From the NCBI GenBank assembly GCA_026770615.1, contig MU631623.1, forward strand, positions 36,732-48,708: DNA of 11,977 nucleotides, written 5' to 3'. Below, one piece after another: positions 6,612-11,977 of this stretch; positions within the stretch are counted from its first letter, which is position 1; each line of letters opens with the position of its first letter. Origin of the DNA: Pavlovales sp. CCMP2436. Taxonomy: Eukaryota > Haptophyta > Pavlovophyceae > Pavlovales. The translations under genes were made by a program, and so were the position numbers. The notes under the pieces were generated by a model. The model searched no databases. It saw nothing but the letters and a program-made list of their open reading frames with translations, and had not been told where the DNA came from.

Positions 6612-7940
6612 CGGGCCGCGCGTGACGAGCGCCCTCGGGACGAGCGCCCTCCGTCGTGCTACATGTGCAAGCTTCACAACCAGGCCTCGGACCACCACCC
6701 GCGCGACTGCCCTGCTGCTTCCTACTACGGCAACCCCTCGGTCAAGGCGGTCGACTTCGATGAGCAGACGCAGCAGCTGCGCAAGAAGCCATTGTCCTTG
6801 GTCAACATGGTCCAGGTCTCGCGTAACCCGTACGGCCCCGACGACTCTGACGTGCTCGCGATCTCTTACGACGAGATCTATCACCTGCTCGTCACCTGCA
6901 AGCTGCCCAACTTCGACAAGTTCGACGCTGCTGCCCTCGGGATGCTCAAAAACACGCTCGTCGGCGAGCGCTTCGAGCGCTCTGCCACCTACATCGCTTC
7001 CGACATCCCCTCCAAGTTCATTGCCGGCAAGCCCAAGCCGCTCTTCAACTCTATCGTGGTGATCGTCTCCATCTTCGTGTTCATCGCGACCATCTTCCTC
7101 TCGGCCATCGCAACGGCCAAGTCCTCCCACGCCTTCGCAATTGGCAACGGGCAGGAGATCATCAACTCGCGCGGCCTGGCACAGCTGACCGACTACTTCA
7201 AGATCTCTAAGGTGTACTCCCTCCTCGGCAAGGGCTTCCAGGACTCCCTCTCGCAGATGGGCGACTCGGGCCTCTTCGACTCTGGCTCGAAACTCAACCT
7301 CGGGTCGATGGACTACCTGCCCTTCCTGACCGACGTGCAACCCACGAACATGCACGCTTCCGCTGCCAACTCCTCCAAGATCGTGTGCAAGTACAAGAGC
7401 ACCCTCTCCGTTGGATACCGCCTGATGAACAACTCGCTTGTGACGGCCAAGGTCGACAACTTCTACGTGTCCCCCGACATCAAGCGGCTCATCTTCAACG
7501 AGTCCGACCTCTGCAAGCAGTGGGACGCCGAACTCGTTAGCCGCTCCAAGCAGACCAAGTTCTCCATCAACGGCTTCGACCTTGACATCCAGCAGGGCCG
7601 CTACCTCATCACCCCGCAAGGGATCGCAGAGCTCAAGGACATGTGCATCATCATGGCCGTCTTCACAGCTACCTCGGACGCGCTCGTGGCATCCGTCGAC
7701 ACGGCTTCCCCTCCATCACCGGCCATCAACCAGACCGGCAACAAGGATATTGGCACCTCCAAGGACACGCTCGTCGGCCATGCCCACTCCGAGACCTGCT
7801 CGGACTGTTCACTCGCCGCAGCCGCCCGTCAACTACCTCTCGACAACAGTGGCCCCTCGACCATCGACAAGCGCATCCTCCACGCCCGTTTAGGACACGC
7901 TTCGGCCCGTACACTCAACGCGTTCACGGGCTACTCACTT
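6612..7940 (+). pseudogene. Copia zinc knuckle, hydrophobic segment, protease and integrase N-terminal region
   Basis: This continues the Gag frame after the second TAG. A variant CCHC knuckle lies at 6657-6710 (CYMC, then DHHPRDC); the spacing between the second Cys and the His is longer than the usual four residues. About 110 codons later comes a strongly hydrophobic 23-residue segment (7050-7118, with IVVIVSIFVFIATIF), unusual for a copia polyprotein. The aspartic protease motif is DSG at 7278-7286 (GLFDSGSKLN). A later stretch near 7480-7600 matches the region between protease and integrase (GRYLITP). The HHCC histidines are in LHARLGH (7881-7898). The frame then departs from the conserved sequence and ends at 7997 without the two cysteines, which are in another frame. 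Confidence 0.75.
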
Positions 7941-8575
7941 CTCGGCGCCTCAAGCAGATCTGTCCAGCTTGCGCGGAGGGCAAGGCGATCAAGCTGACCT
8001 TCAATGACGCCCGTCACCAAGCTACACAGCCCTTCGACACCGTCAGCGTCGATATCATAGGCCCCATCAATTCCCTCGAGTCCTTCCGCTCGAACGATCC
8101 GATGATGGGATACTATTTCATGTTGTTTCTCGACCAGTTTTCCAACTACGCGTGGATCTACCAGCTCGAGACCAAATCGCAGGCCCCCGACTTCCTCGAC
8201 AAGTTCCTCGAGAACATCCAGACCTACACCGTCTCCCTCGGCTCCCTCGTTCGGCAATTTCGGCTTGACGGGGCCAAGGAGTTTGACTCGGCACGCTGGA
8301 ACGGCATCCTTCGCACCAACGGCATCGGCGGGTCCAAGATCACGCCGGCAAGGACTCCCCAGCTCAACGCGCACGCAGTGTGCTACTTCGACGCCATCAC
8401 CCGAGACGCACGCGCACTACTCGCTCAAGCCGGCCTCCCCGACTCGTACGCCGACTTCGCCTTCCTCCACTCCGTGTACATTCGAAACCGGCTTGTCTCA
8501 GACTCGTCGGCCGGCGTGACGCCCTACCAGCACATCCTCTGCCGCCGCCCCAACCTGTCGCACATACGCGCCTGA
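7940..8575 (+). pseudogene. Copia integrase, catalytic core; frame-shifted, Glu lost, C-terminus missing
   Basis: This reads in the frame one base behind the upstream part. It opens with CPAC (7961-7972), the cysteines of the HHCC zinc site. The core shows the first Asp in VSVDIIGP (8051-8053) and the second in RLDGAKEF (8267-8269). The third catalytic position, 37 residues on, falls within TPQLNA and reads GTG (Val, 8378-8380) where copia integrases have Glu in a QxNGxAE context; a single A-to-T change from GAG would explain it. The frame ends RRPNLSHIRA and TGA at 8573-8575, where the family normally continues with FG and the C-terminal region. The enzyme would join retrotransposon cDNA to host DNA; this copy should not. 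Confidence 0.8.
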
Positions 8576-8613
8576 GTGGGCCCCAACCTGTCGCACATAC
8601 GCGCCTGGGTGGG
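8548..8613 (+). repeat. 33-bp tandem duplication at the truncation point of the copia element
   Basis: 8548-8580 and 8581-8613 are identical at 32 of 33 positions. The unit encodes PNLSHIRA. The only difference, A8575 against G8608, makes a TGA in the first copy and TGG in the second. Thirty-three bases is eleven codons, so the frame is kept. Confidence 0.9.
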
Positions 8614-8750
8614 GCCCCCGCCTGTGAGATCCTCCCGGGGACGGACGTTTTACTAGAAATTTTCACTGTATGTAGGCTCGAAATTTAAATTACCAAACGG
8701 CCCCGGGTTTAAGTAACGCGCGGGAACAAAGTTCAAGTCGAAGGGCGGGG
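8614..8750 (+). promoter_or_regulatory. Short upstream region of the BRCT gene
   Basis: Only about 140 bases separate the retrotransposon remnant from the next start codon. They include an AT-rich stretch (AAATTTAAATTACC) and a GC-box-like GGGCGGGG directly before the ATG at 8751. No TATA box is obvious. The promoter may therefore lie partly within the retrotransposon remnant; this is inference. Confidence 0.35.
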
Positions 8751-11490
8751 ATGGCCGAGCCGTTGACGCCCGAGCTGTCGCTCGAAGCGCGCTATGCGGT
8801 GCAACTTGAGAAGGCCATGGCTGGTCTCGGCACTGCGATGGCGCAGCTCTGCCCCGACATCGAGTTGCAGCCCGAGCTGTACACGACCAACCCGATGCCT
8901 CTGATTTCCGACCTCGCCAAGACACGGATTGCTTGGATGCGTGAGACCGAGGCCAAGGCCACGATCGAGGCGGCCGACAAGGCTGAGGCCGATGCAGCGG
9001 CCGACGCGGCCGCCTCCAAGACCTCGGCGTTGCAGGGCGTCGTCTGCTGGCTCGACGCGCACCTCGAGGGCGGCGACGGCGACGTGAGCAAGGCACTCGA
9101 GGCGACGCTCGTGCGGCTGGGCGCCAAGACGCTCACGCTCGGCAAGGGCAAGCCGACGCACCTCGTCTTCAAGAACTCGGCGTCGCGCGAGTGGTTCAAC
9201 AAGGCCGAGGCCAAGGGCCTGCTGATCGTAGGCACAGCGTGGGTCGACGCTTGTGAGCAGGAGGGGCGTCTCGTCGCCGAGGCGGGATACCCGGCCGAGC
9301 CGCTCGTCTCGTCCCCCGGCCCCAAGAAGGGAGGCATCTCGCTCGCGGTGAGGAGCGCAGCGCGCCCGCTTCCGTGCGCGCACACGCGCCCTCACGCGCA
9401 CCTACCCGCCTCACCTCGCGTGCTAACCAGCCATCCGGCCGTCCCTGCGCACCCGTCCCCCTCGCGTCTCCTCGCGTCCCCTCCGCGCAGCGCAAGCGCA
9501 AGACGCCGAGCATGGTGCCCGGCGCGCACTCAGGAGTCGACCCGGACGCCAGCCGCTTCAACAGCTCGCAGGCCTACCCCGAGACCTCGCGTGCGCCACT
9601 CGCCGTGCGCAATACCTCAGCGGAGCGGCCTAGCGCGCCTGCGGCCAAGAAGCAGGCGGGCGCGGCGCGGCAGACGCGGCCCGGCTCGGGGGCGGACGCT
9701 AGTTTTAAGAGGATGGAGGCCTCGCCCTCCTCGCCGGGCAGCGCCGCGGAGCCCGCCTCGCCCACGCCCAGGCCCAAGTCGGGCAGGAAGGGCGCGAAGC
9801 CCGACGCGCAGCCCAAGGCCTCCAAGCCGACGAAGCGCGCCGCCGCGAAGGGTTCGCCCGAGCCCGCCCTGCCCGCAGCCGCTGCCGGCAAGAAACGCCC
9901 GGCCACGAGCGACGGGCCGCAGCCCAAGGGAGGCAAGGCCAAGGCCAAGGCTGACGCCAAGCCCCTCAAGACCGACGCAGCTGCCGGGGGCTTGCTCGAG
10001 GGCACGGAGCTGCGGCTGGCCACCTCGGGCATGGAGGATGAGAGCGACACGCGCGGCACAGGTGAGTTATTGTTGATATTATTATTATTATTATTATTTG
10101 TTATCTTAGTAGTAGTAGTAGCAGCAGCAGCAGCGATGCATGTAATACCCCCTCATGAATATAATAACAATCAACAATACTGATACAATTCTTACTAGTC
10201 GCGGCGGTGCTGGCGGGCCTCGGGCACAAGGCGGGCTTCAAGGGCTTCAAGGTCGTCAGCGAGGTGCGCCTTTTTTTTCTCTTTTTTTTCTTCTTCTTCT
10301 TCCTTTCCTTTCCTCCTTTTTTTTTTAACGTCCCCCGCCTTTGCACGCATTACTGTGTGTATTAATAGCGCTGATTACTTATTTGTTTCGCTACTTATAT
10401 AGCCAGTGTTGGGGGGGGGGGGTTGTGAGCACTAGGCGGGGGTTATCGTTGCTGTCCTGAGGGGGGACAACTCCCCAGCTGTTTATAATTGTGATAATTG
10501 TAATTATAATTATTATAATTATCGTTGCAGACGACTCCCCAGCTGCTCTGTGATTGGTTCATATGAATAAGCATAATGAGAATGTTGTTGTAAAAAAATG
10601 ATGGTGTGCGTGGGGAGCTCTGGCTGTTGTTCTTATTGTTCGCACACTGCTGAGCCAATTTCTATTATGATTGTTGTTATTGTTGTTGTCCTGGGGGGTG
10701 ACGACAACCCAGCTGCTACTACTATAAATAATTGTTATTACTATCACTGCTATTAATATGGTTATCAAAAAAATGAAAAATAAACACCACAGCGGCTGCT
10801 GCCACCTGGCGCGCAATCATATTTATCACAAGGGTTGCTATGTCATATTACTCCTAGCCAAGAGGTAAAGTTCCCTTCCCCATCCCCAAGCCAAACAAAA
10901 AGAAGAATGATAACGACAGCCCAAGAGTCCCCTCACGCACATCATCGATAACAACACCATCATAATCGTTCTCATTCTCGATCACAGCCCAAGTCCTCCC
11001 CGACGCACATCATCACCAACCACAAGCACCGCACCTTCCGCGTGGCGCTCGGTCTGCTGCGCGGCACGCCCGTCGTCTCCCCCGAGTGGCTGTTCGCCTC
11101 GGTCGAGCGCGAGGTGAGAAAACACGACCACAAACATGAGAGTAACAAACATGAGAGTAGGCACGTGGATGGAATCAAAAAGGAGCGGGAGGCCATCCTC
11201 GTTAAAAAAAAAGCTCATATTCATACTCATAGAGATACTCATACTCGTTTTTTGTTGTTGTTTTTTCTAAGAGGGGGGGGGAGGGGGGGAAGGGGGCTGA
11301 CGAGGCGTACGTGCTGCTCGTTCTTTCTTTTCTTCTGACCGTCGCTATTGTTGTTGTTGGTGGTGTACTCGTGCTGATTCTTTGAAATAGTTTACTGTTA
11401 CTTCTGACGTCGATCAAGTCTGTGAGTGAATACCTCCTGTTGAACACTGCTGAGCCGCTTTTAAATATGCTACTACTCCTACACTAACAC

Positions 11491-11524
<34 letters not shown>

Positions 11525-11599
11525 AATAACAATAATAACAATAATAACAATAATGATAACATCCATAAGAATCATAACAATAATAATAATAATAACAAT

Positions 11600-11631
<32 letters not shown>

Positions 11632-11701
11632 CGATCAGGGATGGCTGCCGCACGAGCCGTACGTGCTGCTCGAGCTGCGAAAGGGGAGCGCGCCGCTAAA
11701 G
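8751..11701 (+). CDS. Two-BRCT protein, microcephalin (MCPH1)-like; five exons, 3' end outside the window
   Basis: Exons: 8751-9347, 9491-10061, 10199-10263, 10988-11113, 11639-11701. All introns are GT-AG and the frame holds throughout (phases 0, 1, 0, 0). About 474 residues are visible. Residues 1-93 are Ala- and Glu-rich with no known domain. Residues 94-181 form a BRCT domain (LQGVVCWLDAHL, THLVFKNS, WVDACEQEGR, then YPAE), a pattern very close to the first BRCT of microcephalin. Residues 200-385 are a disordered linker rich in Lys, Ala and Pro, with RKRK as a likely nuclear signal. From about 388 a second BRCT follows (LGHKAGFKGFKVVSE, PTHIIT, RGTPVVSPEWLFASVER, GWLPHEPYVLLE), joined from four exons. 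Microcephalin acts in the DNA-damage response and chromosome condensation in animals; here that role is inferred. Other BRCT families are possible. Exon 5 ends in a GTATGC donor, so at least one further exon lies beyond the window. Confidence 0.8.
9348..9490 (+). other. Intron 1 of the BRCT gene
   Basis: Donor GTGAGG, branch-like TGCTAAC (9421-9427), then a C/T-rich stretch and acceptor GCGCAG. It is GC-rich like the exons and free of microsatellites, unlike the other introns. Splicing is supported by the frame change from exon 1 (GGISLA) to exon 2 (RKRKTPS). Confidence 0.8.
10062..10198 (+). other. Intron 2 of the BRCT gene, with trinucleotide runs
   Basis: Donor GTGAGT, acceptor TTACTAG. 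It contains (ATT)n (about 10076-10099) and a (GTA)n(GCA)n run (about 10109-10135). Joining the G at 10061 to TC at 10199-10200 makes a Val codon and continues into the second BRCT domain. Confidence 0.8.
10264..10987 (+). other. Intron 3 of the BRCT gene (724 bp)
   Basis: Donor GTGCGC, acceptor GATCACAG after a pyrimidine-rich stretch. It holds a T/C-rich tract (10268-10328), a run of G (about 10410-10422), AT-rich inverted repeats near 10500-10522, three copies of a hairpin-forming motif (listed separately), and a 13-base piece of repeat R1 in reverse (CACACTGCTGAGCC near 10642-10655). No exon-like stretch is needed, as exons 3 and 4 join cleanly within the BRCT fold. Confidence 0.75.
10443..10715 (+). 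repeat. Intronic motif, three copies (10443-10481, 10519-10545, 10677-10715)
   Basis: Copies 1 and 3 are both 39 nt and match at 32 positions. They begin TTAT, include TTGTCC or CTGTCCTG followed by a G run, and end CCCAGCTG. Copy 2 has the same ends (TTATCGTTGC and ACTCCCCAGCTG) but lacks 12 internal bases. In copy 1 GGGGA and TCCCC form a 5-bp stem around CAAC; in copy 3 CTGGG and CCCAG pair. AT-rich sequence surrounds each copy. Confidence 0.6.
11300..11320 (+). repeat. Ghost copy of part of exon 5
   Basis: 21 bases match 11652-11672 within exon 5 at 20 positions and encode the same EAYVLL/EPYVLL peptide. The copy is 352 bases upstream of the exon copy. A good polypyrimidine tract and AG (ending 11271) precede it. 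The frame from 11272 is open through it and stops at a TGA near 11382. Confidence 0.75.
11404..11466 (-). repeat. Dispersed repeat R1, copy D, inside intron 4 in reverse
   Basis: Read on the minus strand: AGCGGCTCAGCAGTG, TTCAACAGG, TTCACTCACAGACTTG and TCGACGTCAG, the same order as copies A to C. Similarity ends at the same place as in copy B. Confidence 0.65.
11491..11632 (+). repeat. Compound microsatellite (TGA)n, (ATA/ACA)n, (CAA)n
   Basis: About eleven TGA units, then AAT and AAC units, then a pure CAA run just before the exon 5 acceptor. The open frames of Met or Ile runs here are artefacts of the repeat. Confidence 0.9.
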
Positions 11702-11735
11702 GTATGCTAGTTATTCATGCTACGTGTTACTGGTC

Positions 11736-11811
11736 TTGTTATATGAATGAAGGGGGGTTCTGGCTAGCGGTGTTTCAAGTTCAAGTCAAGCTGATATTAG
11801 CGCTCCGACGC
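11736..11811 (+). repeat. Repeat family R3, copy 2, inside intron 5
   Basis: This is the inverted counterpart of 801-878. It contains TGAATGAAGGGGGG, then GTTTCAAGTTCAAGTC and TTAGCGCTCCGACGC. Similarity ends at 11811. Confidence 0.68.
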
Positions 11812-11842
11812 AGGCTCCTATTACTGGTATTTTTAACAGCGG

Positions 11843-11977
11843 ATTCACTCTTCGGAGTGACGTCGTTATGAACCGACGACGATGAGTGGTCTCGAGCGGA
11901 ATAAATGATATAATTATTAAATGTGGTAGGGGGGGTTTACTCGGGTGAGTGGTCTCGAGCGGAATAAATGATATAAT
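11843..11977 (+). mobile_element. Second LTR-like block, cut by the right edge, with a 63-bp tandem repeat
   Basis: 11843-11914 matches 5362-5430: the CACTC/GAGTG hairpin (loop TTCG here), the CGTCG/CGACG hairpin, GCGGAATAAA and TATAAT. It lies in intron 5 in the sense of the gene. From 11883 a 32-base stretch repeats exactly at 11946-11977, a period of 63, and runs into the window end. It is probably an LTR of a related copia element; no internal coding part is visible. Confidence 0.6.

Larger units (their letters stand above)
5362..8613 (+). mobile_element. Decayed Ty1/copia LTR retrotransposon, 3' part missing
   Basis: The order is LTR-like leader, Gag, zinc knuckle, protease DSG, integrase HHCC region and integrase core. 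Integrase lying directly after protease is the copia (Pseudoviridae) arrangement. The element stops where the integrase C-terminal region would begin, at a 33-bp tandem duplication. Reverse transcriptase, RNase H and the 3' LTR are absent. Two in-frame TAG codons (5808 and 6609), a frameshift between 7899 and 7950, and a Val where the catalytic Glu is expected show that it is dead unless complemented. The left boundary is set by similarity to a second copy at 11843-11914. I could not define an LTR end or primer-binding site; TAACA at 5670 followed by TGGTGG is one candidate, overlapping the gag start. Confidence 0.85.
11114..11638 (+). other. Intron 4 of the BRCT gene, with microsatellites and inserted repeats
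   Basis: Donor GTGAGA. The acceptor (ACGATCAG, ending at 11638) is preceded by (CAA)n, not by a pyrimidine tract. The intron contains ATACTC-like repeats (11220-11250), a T-rich tract ending TTCTAAG at 11271, a G run (11272-11297), a ghost copy of part of exon 5 (11300-11320), repeat R1 copy D, a (TGA)n run (11491-11523), and mixed ATA/ACA repeats ending in (CAA)n (11524-11632). A (GTT)n-like stretch lies at 11349-11360. Confidence 0.75.

Noticed and set aside
6285..7619. 444-codon open frame on the minus strand
   Set aside because: It is antisense to the conserved copia Gag-Pol frame and arises from GC-rich codon use; its sequence is low-complexity (Val, Glu, Gly, Arg) with no known domain.
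7899..7950. Programmed frameshift between the integrase HH and CC motifs
   Set aside because: No slippery heptamer or following structure is visible, and a shift inside one zinc site makes no sense functionally; a one-base deletion is simpler.
9574..10059. 161-codon minus frame opposite exon 2
   Set aside because: It is antisense to the BRCT gene linker; it is low-complexity and explained by GC-rich codons.
11414..11699. Frames of Met, Ile, Val and Thr runs
   Set aside because: They are translations of the compound microsatellite.

Overview
The window looks like nuclear DNA of a eukaryote. It has a GC-rich coding region split by GT-AG introns, copia-type and non-LTR retrotransposon remnants, MITE-like repeats, minisatellites and long intronic microsatellites. 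GC-rich exons set in AT-rich, repeat-laden introns would suit a unicellular alga or another protist, but I cannot name the lineage. I see no bacterial operon, rRNA, tRNA or CRISPR array.

Left part (1-5360): a graveyard of mobile elements with no gene I can identify. A minus-strand fragment of a non-LTR reverse transcriptase runs off the left edge. After it come several dispersed repeat families. One is a core of about 60 bp in four copies (177-302, 1826-1888, 4390-4490, and reversed at 11404-11466). Another is a MITE with terminal inverted repeats in two copies (1605-1747 and 4120-4269). A third is a sequence of about 77 bp whose other copy lies inverted in an intron of the right-hand gene (801-878 and 11736-11811). 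There is also an AT-rich degenerate minisatellite (1050-1450), a foldback palindrome of about 590 bp (3378-3969) and a GC-rich minisatellite with a 167-bp period (4536-5094).

Middle (5362-8613): a decayed Ty1/copia retrotransposon on the plus strand. It has an LTR-like leader with a TATA-like box and two strong hairpins, then Gag (one internal TAG), a zinc knuckle, a hydrophobic segment, an aspartic protease DSG, the integrase HHCC region (split by a frameshift) and an integrase core that has probably lost its catalytic Glu. It stops at a 33-bp tandem duplication. No reverse transcriptase, RNase H or 3' LTR follows.

Right part (8751 to the window end): a five-exon, probably still functional gene for a protein with two BRCT domains, most like microcephalin (MCPH1). 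Every splice junction keeps the reading frame, and the second BRCT domain is assembled from four exons. Its 3' end lies outside the window. Its introns hold microsatellites, a recurring hairpin motif, copies of the left-hand repeats, a near-perfect second copy of part of exon 5, and at the right edge a second copy of the LTR-like block found upstream of the copia gag.

The most notable signals are three. A conserved hairpin has its loop swapped from a GNRA to a UUCG tetraloop between the two LTR-like copies. A ghost copy of exon 5 flanks an intronic insertion. The third is the long foldback palindrome.
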